Shown here: one piece after another, positions 1 to 5,599 of the stretch
Numbering within the stretch: position 1 is the first letter of the stretch
How the letters are laid out: every line of letters begins with the position of its first letter
Position numbers and translations under genes: made by a program
The notes under the pieces: model-generated
Told to the model about the DNA's origin: nothing
Database searches by the model: none
Seen by the model: the letters and a program-made list of their open reading frames with translations, nothing else
Source: an uncultured Lachnospiraceae bacterium
GTDB lineage: Bacteria; Bacillota; Clostridia; Lachnospirales; Lachnospiraceae
Direction: 5' to 3'
Length of the DNA stretch: 15,056 bases
Assembly: GCA_947565255.1 (NCBI GenBank)
Contig: CANOFI010000020.1
Span: 1 to 15,056, forward strand

Positions 1-227
1 ACGATGTCACTGGGCAGAACATCCGGCGTAAACTGCATTCTTTTATATTCCATGTCCATTGTTTTTCCCAGAGCCACCGCAAGGGTGGTTTTTCCGACAC
101 CCGGAATATCCTCCAGAAGCACATGGCCTCCGGCAAGAATTGCCGCCAGAACCTTCTGTATCACATCTTCCTTCCCTTTAATGGCTTTATTTACTTCCTG
201 TACAATCTGTTTGATCTGTGCATTCAT
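1..227 (-). CDS. MoxR-family AAA+ ATPase, N-terminal part (cut by window edge)
   Basis: About 75 codons of the N-terminus are visible. The translation begins MNAQIKQIVQEVNKAIKG, then has GHVLLEDIPGVGKTTLA, a Walker A/P-loop (GVGKTT) in the typical MoxR context, followed by MQFTPDVLPSDIV, the characteristic MoxR segment after the P-loop. MoxR ATPases are chaperone-like AAA+ proteins that usually act with DUF58/VWA-domain and transglutaminase-like partners at the membrane; those genes would lie beyond the left edge and cannot be seen. The start at 227 is supported by GAGGAGA six bases upstream. Only 35 bases separate it from the stop of the repeat-rich coiled-coil gene, with no terminator between them, so the two are probably co-transcribed. 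The family call is strong; the specific function is unknown. Confidence 0.88.
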   Translation of the reverse strand, partial: MNAQIKQIVQEVNKAIKGKEDVIQKVLAAILAGGHVLLEDIPGVGKTTLAVALGKTMDMEYKRMQFTPDVLPSDI

Positions 228-262
228 GCCATGTCTCCTCTACTTCCACTTATACCTTCCTC

Positions 263-1990
263 TTATTTTAAGACCAGGAGATCTAAAAACAGAACAATCA
301 GCGCAAGACATGAGGCCCACATTGCAATTCTGGAATATCCCTTCATCACTCTCTTTGTGTTTTCTAATTCTCCCAGCGTTTCTTTTTTTGTTTCTTCCAG
401 CGCATTGTCAATCATTTCCTGAATCAGGCTGACTTCCTTCTTAATCGTTCTTGCATGATTTTCCATTCCATCTTCAAATACTGTTTCAATCAGCTGCTTA
501 TTTCCTGAGGCTCCCTGCTCCATCACCTTCTGCAGCTCCTGCGTATGGCCTGACAACTCGCTTCGCAGCACCTTTTGCAGTTCCTCCTTCTGTCCTGCAA
601 TCTCCGTCTGGACAGTTCCGCTTAATTTATCTACCTGACCTGACAATTCTGCCTGGACCGCATTTCGGATGTTTTGGTCCTGTCTGCCAAAACCGTCCGA
701 CAACTCAGCTCTTACTGCACCTGTCAGCTCCTCCTTCTGGCCGGAAAACTCCTGCAGCGTATTGTACAATCCTTCTTGGCGGCCCGATAAATCTGCTAAT
801 TCTGCCGCCACCGCACCAAGCAGCTCTCCCTTTTGGTTCGCCAGCTCCGCGCGCACATCACCGCGCAATCCTTCTGCATAATTTGCCAGGTTCATGGAAA
901 CTGCACCCAATAGCTCCGTCTTCTGGCCAGACAGTTCTGCCGCCACCGCACTGCAAAGCTCTGATTTCTGCCCGGAAAGCTCTGCACGCACATCACTCCG
1001 CAATCCCTCTGCATAATTTGCAAGGTTCATGGAAACTGCACCTAACAGCTCCGTCTTCTGGCCAGACAATTCCGTCTGTACCGCATTGCAAAGCTCCGAT
1101 TTCTGTCCGGAAAACTCCTCACGAACCACACCCATAAGCTCCTCGTTCTGACTTCCTGTCCCCGTCTGTGCAGCATTCTGCATTTCTTCCCTCTGGCGCA
1201 GGAACTCTGTCTGCACTGTCGCACGCAGCTCCTCTGCCTGACTGGAAAGCTCTGTCTGCACTGCACCAAGCAGCTTTTCCTTCTGGTCCGCCAGCTCTGT
1301 GCGCACTGCACCGCACACTTCTCCCGCCTGGCTTATCATCTCTGCCTGCACCGCACCGCACAATTCTGTCTTATGATTCGCAAGCTCCGTCTTCACCTCT
1401 TCACAAAGTTCCGACTTCTGACTTGCCATCTCTGCCTGCACCACATCACCGAGTTCAACCTTCTGAATGGTCATCTCCGTCTGTACTGCATCGCGGATAC
1501 ACTGCTCCTGATCTTCAAACCGGTTCGACATCTGCAGCTCAAACTGTTCCTCAAATGCCTTCCACTCTGTCTGCATCTCCTTAAACTCTTCATAGGAAAT
1601 TCCGCCGCTTACAATGGGCGTTGGTCCCTCCATTCTCACAGCGCTGTCCTGTTTTTTATAAACCTCACGCAAAAGACCGGAGAGGCTTCCGACCTGCTGC
1701 TGCAGCTTTTCCGTGCGCTGCAAAAGCTCTTCTGTCTCCAAAGACGCCTTGCCGGAATTGGTTCCTATCTTTTCGAGCAGCACATTGCGCATCTCATTTA
1801 ACTTCTCTACACTATTTTCAGACAACAGATAAATCTGCTCTGCCAGCTCTAAATTTTTGACATTGTGCAGCTTCATCTCTTTTAAATAGACCATCATATT
1901 GCTGTAAGCCTTATTATTACCAACACCGGCAGTCTGCTGCGGCTTGTTATCCATATCACCCAGCTGCCTTTTTCCTAATACCTTTGCCAT
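263..1990 (-). CDS. Tail-anchored protein with 15-residue coiled-coil repeats, function unknown
   Basis: 575 residues from the chosen start; I do not recognise a named family. Residues 1-165 are polar and largely helical, with coiled-coil-like stretches. Residues 168-503 consist of about 22 tandem units of mostly 15 residues, typified by AVQTELSGQKTELLG. Residues 505-553 are charged helix, and residues 555-574 form one hydrophobic segment (IAMWASCLALIVLFLDLLVL) ending in a terminal Lys. With no N-terminal signal, this suggests a cytoplasmic coiled coil anchored by its C-terminus. Five units carry a Cys in the sequence E-L/V-C. The start at 1990 (MAKVLGKRQLG) is preferred over an in-frame ATG 30 bases upstream because AAAGGAGAGG sits just ahead of it. 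It has its own promoter at 2086-2114 and is followed after 35 bases by a moxR gene. Inference: a membrane-tethered scaffold, stalk or partner for the MoxR ATPase. Confidence is high that it is a real gene, low for function. Confidence 0.85.
   Translation of the reverse strand: MAKVLGKRQLGDMDNKPQQTAGVGNNKAYSNMMVYLKEMKLHNVKNLELAEQIYLLSENSVEKLNEMRNVLLEKIGTNSGKASLETEELLQRTEKLQQQVGSLSGLLREVYKKQDSAVRMEGPTPIVSGGISYEEFKEMQTEWKAFEEQFELQMSNRFEDQEQCIRDAVQTEMTIQKVELGDVVQAEMASQKSELCEEVKTELANHKTELCGAVQAEMISQAGEVCGAVRTELADQKEKLLGAVQTELSSQAEELRATVQTEFLRQREEMQNAAQTGTGSQNEELMGVVREEFSGQKSELCNAVQTELSGQKTELLGAVSMNLANYAEGLRSDVRAELSGQKSELCSAVAAELSGQKTELLGAVSMNLANYAEGLRGDVRAELANQKGELLGAVAAELADLSGRQEGLYNTLQEFSGQKEELTGAVRAELSDGFGRQDQNIRNAVQAELSGQVDKLSGTVQTEIAGQKEELQKVLRSELSGHTQELQKVMEQGASGNKQLIETVFEDGMENHARTIKKEVSLIQEMIDNALEETKKETLGELENTKRVMKGYSRIAMWASCLALIVLFLDLLVLK
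482..1489 (-). repeat. Tandem 45-bp units coding 15-residue repeats (about 22 copies)
   Basis: This is the coding repeat of the coiled-coil protein, residues 168-503. Fifteen consecutive units (residues 168-392) are exactly 15 residues long. They are followed by units of 18, 14 and 19 residues, and then four more 15-residue units. The consensus is roughly A-V-x-x-E-L-x-x-Q-K-x-E-L-x-G. Hydrophobic residues fall at positions 2, 6 and 13, giving 15 residues per four turns (3.75 per turn) rather than a 7-residue heptad. Confidence 0.9.
815..1084 (-). repeat. Near-identical 135-bp tandem duplication inside the repeat tract
   Basis: Residues 303-347 and 348-392 are two copies of a three-unit (45-residue) block. 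Both contain SGQKTELLGAVSMNLANYAE. The match also holds in the DNA: ttcatggaaactgcacc occurs at 891 and again at 1026, exactly 135 bases apart, inside a stretch of about 80 nearly identical bases. This looks like recent unequal duplication. Confidence 0.85.
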
Positions 1991-1995
1991 TGTTC

Positions 1996-2005
1996 CCTCT
2001 CCTTT
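1996..2005 (-). promoter_or_regulatory. Ribosome binding site deciding the start of the coiled-coil gene
   Basis: AAAGGAGAGG on the minus strand, ending five bases before the ATG at 1990, with the GGAG core 9-10 bases away. The longer in-frame start at 2020 has no comparable site, which is why the shorter protein is preferred. Confidence 0.75.
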
Positions 2006-2036
2006 GCTCATCCTGCTCATTCTGTATTGACACTCT

Positions 2037-2061
2037 CATTCAGCCCTGAAACGGCTAAATG
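2037..2061 (-). other. Stem-loop in the 5' leader of the coiled-coil gene
   Basis: On the minus strand CATTTAGCC and GGCTGAATG can form a 9-bp stem (one G-U pair) closing a 7-base loop. It lies between the predicted promoter and the start codon. No T-run follows, so it is not an intrinsic terminator. It could stabilise the leader or bind a regulator; this is inference. Confidence 0.5.
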
Positions 2062-2085
2062 GCATTTATTCATAATCTACTTTTT

Positions 2086-2114
2086 ATTTTAGCATAGGTT
2101 ATTTAAAAAGTCAC
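2086..2114 (-). promoter_or_regulatory. Sigma-A-type promoter for the coiled-coil/moxR genes
   Basis: Minus strand: -35 GTGACT (2109-2114, 4/6 to TTGACA), 17-base spacer, -10 TAAAAT (2086-2091, 5/6), preceded by TGC to give an extended -10. Transcription would start near 2079, leaving a leader of about 90 bases before the ATG at 1990. This promoter would allow the repeat protein and moxR to be expressed apart from the murB-crh genes upstream. Confidence 0.65.
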
Positions 2115-2211
2115 ACACCTTTTACAAATTTCTCATATATTTTTGAAAAAAACTCACGATACCGTATTCCCTGCAACACCTCTTCGGCTCTGTCCAAAGG
2201 ATTTTTTTGTA

Positions 2212-2225
2212 AGAACATATGTTCT
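2212..2225. promoter_or_regulatory. Perfect 14-bp palindrome with LexA-box core
   Basis: AGAACATATGTTCT is perfectly self-complementary. Its core GAAC-ATAT-GTTC fits the Gram-positive LexA/DinR operator pattern CGAACRNRYGTTYC apart from the outermost bases. On the plus strand it sits between a possible -35 (TTGTAA, 2208-2213) and an AT-rich -10-like stretch (TATATA/TATAAA around 2230-2237). On the minus strand it lies about 100 bases upstream of the coiled-coil gene promoter. LexA binding is inference from the motif only. Confidence 0.4.
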
Positions 2226-2246
2226 GCATATATAAAAAACCGGAAG

Positions 2247-2349
2247 AAAGGACTGCTGCAAAACAGCCTGCCGGTACAATATATCGTTCAAACCACCCGA
2301 TTGTGCGGTCTATATATTGTTCGCCAGGTCATTTTTACAGCAGTCCCTC
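2247..2349 (-). ncRNA. Long imperfect hairpin after crh: candidate structured RNA or 3' UTR element
   Basis: Paired segments: GGACTGCTG (2250-2258) with CAGCAGTCC (2338-2346), AAAA/TTTT (2260-2263 with 2333-2336), CCTG/CAGG (2267-2270 with 2325-2328), CAATATAT/ATATATTG (2277-2284 with 2312-2319), and an apical ACC-C/G-GGT stem (2292-2296 with 2305-2309). Several mismatches become G-U pairs only in the minus-strand RNA (2259/2337, 2295/2306, 2247/2349, 2249/2347); only one (2274/2321) does so in the plus-strand RNA. This favours an RNA read in the same direction as crh, starting about 45 bases after its stop. An alternative stem ACCGG/CCGGT (2271-2275 with 2239-2243) followed by a U-run would compete with it. 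I cannot match it to a known RNA family. Confidence 0.45.
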
Positions 2350-2393
2350 TCAACTGCGGCAGGATTCCTCTGCCTGCTTCCCTGTGTCCCTGC

Positions 2394-2657
2394 TTAAGAA
2401 GCCGTCTGACCAGTCAGATATTTCTCCAGGCTTTCTGCAGCACGTTCTTCATCCTCGCCTTCCGCGCTGACCGTCAGAGACTCTCCCTGCACCAGCCGAA
2501 GCGTCATCATACCCATAATGCTTTTTGCATTAATTCTCTTATTCTCTGTCTCCAGATAAATCTTGCTCTCATACTGACTCGCCATCTGGACAATCAGAGC
2601 TACCGGCCTGTCCTCCGTTCCTGCGGTAATCTGAACTACTACTGGTTTCTTGATCAT
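2394..2657 (-). CDS. crh: HPr-family regulatory protein, Crh-like (His15 replaced)
   Basis: 87 residues, the usual length for HPr/Crh. The fold signature is clear: RPVALIVQMAS at 17-27 and NAKSIMGMM at 43-51, which contains the regulatory serine Ser46 phosphorylated by HPr kinase in this family. The PTS phospho-accepting histidine is absent; the HPr segment G-I-H-A-R-P reads G-T-E-D-R-P here, so residue 15 is Glu. Bacillus Crh, which has Gln15 and cannot carry PTS phosphate, is encoded in the same position after whiA. The likely role is regulatory, in carbon-source control through a CcpA-type regulator or other targets, not sugar phosphotransfer. The start at 2657 has AAGGAGG nine bases upstream and lies one base after the whiA stop, implying coupled translation. 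The hprK partner is not in the window. Confidence 0.85.
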   Translation of the reverse strand: MIKKPVVVQITAGTEDRPVALIVQMASQYESKIYLETENKRINAKSIMGMMTLRLVQGESLTVSAEGEDEERAAESLEKYLTGQTAS

Positions 2658-2658
2658 G

Positions 2659-3654
2659 TTACTGTTCCTCCTTGTTTTCTCGTAATTCACTGGCAATATT
2701 GCTTATTTTTCTCAGTCTATGATTCACCCCTGATTTTCCAACCTGGGGACTTAACAGCATTCCTAATTCCTTTAAACTGGCATCGGGATATTCCAGACGA
2801 ATCTGCGCCATTTCACACAGCCCGTCCGGAAGGCTGTCCAGCCCTGCATGGTCCCTGATATATTCAATATCCGCCACCTGCTTGACTGCTGCCGATACCG
2901 TTTTATTTATATTGGCCGTCTCACAATTCACCTTGCGGTTCACCGAATTTCTCATTTCCTTCAAAATCCGTATATTTTCCAGATTCATCAAAGATACATA
3001 GGCCTCCATGACATTTAGGGTATCCACAATCATGGAGCCTTCCTTTACATAAACCACATAATACTTTTTCCTCTGTACGATTTTCGCATCTATCTCAAAG
3101 CTCCGTATTAATTCCTTCAGCTGCTCGGCTTTCCCGCTATCCATACAGGCAATTTCAAAATGGTAAAATTTTCTCGGGTCACTGATTGAGCCGGACGCCA
3201 GAAATGCGCCTCTTAAAAATGCCCGTTTACAGCAATTCTTTTGTATGACGAGGTTGTCAACAACCGACAGATTTTCCTTAATTTCCCCATCCGGGTCTAA
3301 CAGCTTTACTGCCTGCAGAATTTTCAGGGCTGTGTCCGGCGCCGTCACCGAAATGCTGTACATCCGTGTCTTCTTTAAATTCGTATTCTGCCGCACGGAA
3401 ATTTCGGAATGGTATCCAAATGCTTTCTCTATCAGCATAAAATATTTTTTCGCGACTGCGGCATTTTCAGTCTGCACCTTTAAATAATAACGGCTCCCAA
3501 AATAACTGTCCCCAGCCGCGTCCCCACGCGGCACCTCTCTTATCCGTATTCTGCCGCACAAACTGATAATCGCTGCAATTTCCGCAATCTGGCAATGCCG
3601 GCTTTTACTTATGTGCCGGGACAGTTCTTCCTTTACATCACTTGAAAAAGACAT
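2659..3654 (-). CDS. whiA: Sporulation/cell-division regulator WhiA
   Basis: 331 residues, typical family length. It starts MSFSSDVKEELSRH, the conserved WhiA N-terminus. Residues to about 210 correspond to the degenerate LAGLIDADG-type (homing-endonuclease-like) domain. The C-terminal part ends in a helix-turn-helix region (SLKELGMLLSPQVGKSGVNH, then RLRKI), the DNA-binding segment. WhiA is a DNA-binding protein required for sporulation septation in actinomycetes and linked to cell division and chromosome segregation in Bacillus. AGGAG six bases before the ATG supports the start. It lies 14 bases after rapZ and one base before crh, inside the murB-rapZ-whiA-crh operon. In many Firmicutes yvcK sits between rapZ and whiA; here it is absent. 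Confidence 0.95.
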   Translation of the reverse strand: MSFSSDVKEELSRHISKSRHCQIAEIAAIISLCGRIRIREVPRGDAAGDSYFGSRYYLKVQTENAAVAKKYFMLIEKAFGYHSEISVRQNTNLKKTRMYSISVTAPDTALKILQAVKLLDPDGEIKENLSVVDNLVIQKNCCKRAFLRGAFLASGSISDPRKFYHFEIACMDSGKAEQLKELIRSFEIDAKIVQRKKYYVVYVKEGSMIVDTLNVMEAYVSLMNLENIRILKEMRNSVNRKVNCETANINKTVSAAVKQVADIEYIRDHAGLDSLPDGLCEMAQIRLEYPDASLKELGMLLSPQVGKSGVNHRLRKISNIASELRENKEEQ

Positions 3655-3668
3655 GGCAAACTCCTATT

Positions 3669-4544
3669 TTATGACTTCTTGTACGCATCCTGTTCAATAT
3701 CCCGGTGCTGCACCTTTACCCCATATTCTCCTTTTCCTTCCAGTGCCTCATACAGCTTATTGGCCAGTGTCACCGAACGGTGTTTCCCACCGGTACAGCC
3801 AATGCTGACCACCAGCTGGTTTTTTCCTTCCAAAATATAATTGGGAATCAGAAACCGCAGCATTTCAACCAGCTGGTTCAAAAAAATGTGAGAAGCTTCC
3901 ATTCCCATCACATAATCCTGTACTTCCTTATCATTCCCCGTTTTATTCTTCAATTCACTGACATAATATGGATTTGGCAGAAAACGCACATCAAACACAA
4001 GATCGGAATCACTTGGAATTCCGTTTTTAAACCCAAAAGATAGAATCGTTACAAATAAATTTTTAAATGTTTTGTTATTTACAAATATTTTCTCTAATTC
4101 CTTTTTTAATTCTCTTGTCAGCATCGTGCTCGTATCGACAATATAATCTGCTTTTTCTTTTAAAAATGCCAGTCTCTTCCGTTCCTGGAAAATTCCTTCC
4201 TGAATTCTTCCTCCCATGGCAAGCGGATGATTCCTTCTCGTCTCTTTATAGCGCTTAATCAGCACCTCATCGGCCGCATCCAGAAACAGAATTTCATACT
4301 CATATCCGGACTGCTGCATGACGCCCAGTATTTTTTCCAGTTCATCAAACGCCTGTCCGCTTCGGATATCCACACCCAGAGCTGCCTTAGATACTTCCTG
4401 ATTCTGCATATTCAGAAGTTCTGCAAAATTTTTTATTAATGGAATGGGCAGGTTATCGACACAATAATAACCAAAGTCCTCCAATATTTTCAAAGCAATG
4501 CTTTTTCCTGCCCCGGACATTCCGGTAACAATTACATTTCTCAT
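3669..4544 (-). CDS. rapZ: RNase adapter/nucleotide-binding protein RapZ (YvcJ)
   Basis: 291 residues, normal for the family. N-terminal Walker A GMSGAGKS at 8-15; the family segments RYKETRRNHPLA and FDVRFLPNPYYV are present; the C-terminal domain contains IGCTGGKHRSV, the conserved ligand-binding region. In E. coli RapZ senses glucosamine-6-phosphate and directs RNase E to the small RNA GlmZ, controlling amino-sugar synthesis. The Firmicutes protein YvcJ binds and hydrolyses nucleotides and its RNA role is less clear. Placement directly after murB fits a link to peptidoglycan precursor supply. GAGGTGG upstream supports the start, 18 bases after the murB stop. No disruption is visible. Confidence 0.95.
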   Translation of the reverse strand: MRNVIVTGMSGAGKSIALKILEDFGYYCVDNLPIPLIKNFAELLNMQNQEVSKAALGVDIRSGQAFDELEKILGVMQQSGYEYEILFLDAADEVLIKRYKETRRNHPLAMGGRIQEGIFQERKRLAFLKEKADYIVDTSTMLTRELKKELEKIFVNNKTFKNLFVTILSFGFKNGIPSDSDLVFDVRFLPNPYYVSELKNKTGNDKEVQDYVMGMEASHIFLNQLVEMLRFLIPNYILEGKNQLVVSIGCTGGKHRSVTLANKLYEALEGKGEYGVKVQHRDIEQDAYKKS

Positions 4545-4562
4545 GTTCTTACGTCCACCTCG

Positions 4563-5492
4563 CTAAAACGCTCCAAGTTTTCGTACCTCAAGTTCTAATG
4601 TCACACCTGTTTCCTGATATACCTTATCACGAATCTGGTCCGTCAGTGCAATGACATCTGCCGCCGTTGCGCCTCCCGCATTCACAACAAATCCGCAATG
4701 CTTATCCGAAACCTTCGCACCGCCGACCTGGTATCCGCGAAAACCCGCATCCATAATCAGCTTCCCGGCAAAATAGCCCTCCGGTCTTTTAAATGTACTT
4801 CCGGCACTTGGAAACTCTAACGGCTGCTTCGCACTCCGCCGCATCTGCAATTCTTCCATGCGCCTGGCAATCTCCTGTTTATCGCCCGCCTCCAGGCAGA
4901 TGGTGACCTCTGCCACCACGAGTCCTCTTTTTTGCAGAACACTTGTTCGATATCCCAGCTCCAGCTCTTCATTCGAAAATACAACGGTCCCGCCCTCCTC
5001 GTCAAATGCTGTCACCGACTTTACCACCTGTTTCATCTCACCGTCATACGCACCGGCATTCATGACAACCGCACCGCCGATGGTTCCCGGAATTCCTGCC
5101 GCAAATTCAAACCCGGTCAGGCTCTCTTCCAGGGCAGTCCTCGAAACCTTTGACAATAACGCACCCGCCTGTGCCGTAATCAGTTTTTCTCCTGTCTTTG
5201 CTTTTGAAACTGTGATGTTATCAAAATTTCGAAACAACTGGATGACCACACCGTCATAGCCTTTGTCACTGACTAACAGATTGCTGCCGTTCCCCATCAC
5301 AAAATAAGGCAATTTTTCTTTTTTGCAGAAATGCAGTACCTGCTGTAACAGCTGTACACTTTTGGGCAGCACAAAATATTTGGCCGGACCACCAATGCGA
5401 AAAGTCGTATGAGCGCTCATAGGCTCCTGTTCCAGCACACAATCTTTCCCGGCTATCTCTGCCAAATAATTTTTTACCGCCATTTCGTCCAT
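4563..5492 (-). CDS. murB: UDP-N-acetylenolpyruvoylglucosamine reductase MurB
   Basis: 309 residues. MurB is the FAD- and NADPH-dependent enzyme that reduces UDP-GlcNAc-enolpyruvate to UDP-MurNAc, the second committed step of peptidoglycan synthesis in the cytoplasm. FAD-binding motifs: RIGGPAKYF (32-40), GNGSNLLVSD (67-76) and AAGIPGTIGGAVVMNAGAY (131-149). The active site includes YRTS (Arg182), the proton-donor serine in PSAGSTFKRP (Ser232) and a C-terminal Glu (about 302). The ATG at 5492 is chosen because GAGGA lies six bases upstream; an in-frame TTG two codons earlier is less well placed. A promoter at 5522-5550 begins this four-gene operon. It is separated from the metal transporter genes upstream by 107 bases. 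Confidence 0.96.
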   Translation of the reverse strand: MDEMAVKNYLAEIAGKDCVLEQEPMSAHTTFRIGGPAKYFVLPKSVQLLQQVLHFCKKEKLPYFVMGNGSNLLVSDKGYDGVVIQLFRNFDNITVSKAKTGEKLITAQAGALLSKVSRTALEESLTGFEFAAGIPGTIGGAVVMNAGAYDGEMKQVVKSVTAFDEEGGTVVFSNEELELGYRTSVLQKRGLVVAEVTICLEAGDKQEIARRMEELQMRRSAKQPLEFPSAGSTFKRPEGYFAGKLIMDAGFRGYQVGGAKVSDKHCGFVVNAGGATAADVIALTDQIRDKVYQETGVTLELEVRKLGAF

Positions 5493-5521
5493 TTTCAATC
5501 CTCATTTCCTGTTACAGTTTA

Positions 5522-5550
5522 ATGATACAATATCCTTTTTCAGATTGCAA
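5522..5550 (-). promoter_or_regulatory. Promoter for murB-rapZ-whiA-crh
   Basis: Minus strand: -35 TTGCAA (5545-5550, 4/6 to TTGACA), 17-base spacer, -10 TATCAT (5522-5527, 5/6). The start of transcription would be near 5515, leaving a leader of about 20-25 bases that contains the murB ribosome binding site. No intrinsic terminator for the metal transporter genes lies before it, so read-through from upstream is also possible. Confidence 0.6.
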
Positions 5551-5599
5551 TTGTACAAATAGTCCAAACATCCTATGTTTTTTTCATTTTTTTTGGTTA

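Larger units (their letters stand above)
1991..2393. other. 403-base intergenic region with several structured or regulatory elements
   Basis: No credible gene. Reading in the direction of transcription from crh: a small hairpin (GGCAG/CTGCC, 2358-2374) without a T-run, a long imperfect hairpin (2247-2349), an A-run on the plus strand that would be UUUUUU in the minus-strand RNA (2234-2239), a 14-bp palindrome (2212-2225), AT-rich DNA, a promoter (2086-2114) and a leader hairpin (2037-2061). Short ORFs here have no good ribosome binding site or family resemblance. Confidence 0.7.

Noticed and set aside
451..1137. Plus-strand open frame of 228 codons with Pro/Leu-rich repeats
   Set aside because: It is the mirror of the 45-bp coding repeats of the minus-strand coiled-coil gene. 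It has no ribosome binding site and low-complexity sequence, and the minus-strand frame has a clear start, repeats with helical periodicity and a membrane anchor.
482..1489. Regular repeats considered as a CRISPR array or satellite
   Set aside because: The units are contiguous 45-bp coding repeats without unique spacers, diverge at synonymous positions and preserve a reading frame.
2247..2349. Long inverted repeat considered as a miniature transposable element
   Set aside because: No target-site duplication flanks it, pairing is spread along the whole element rather than at its ends, and no second copy was noticed in the window. A genome-wide search could reopen this.
2247..2349. Long hairpin considered as 6S RNA
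   Set aside because: At about 100 bases it is much shorter than usual 6S RNAs, and it lacks an obvious large central bubble.
5566..5592. Plus-strand AAACAT/ATGTTT stem followed by a T-run, considered as a terminator
   Set aside because: Only six AT-rich base pairs, and no plus-strand gene ends here. In the minus direction there is no T-run, so it is not a credible terminator for the metal transporter genes.
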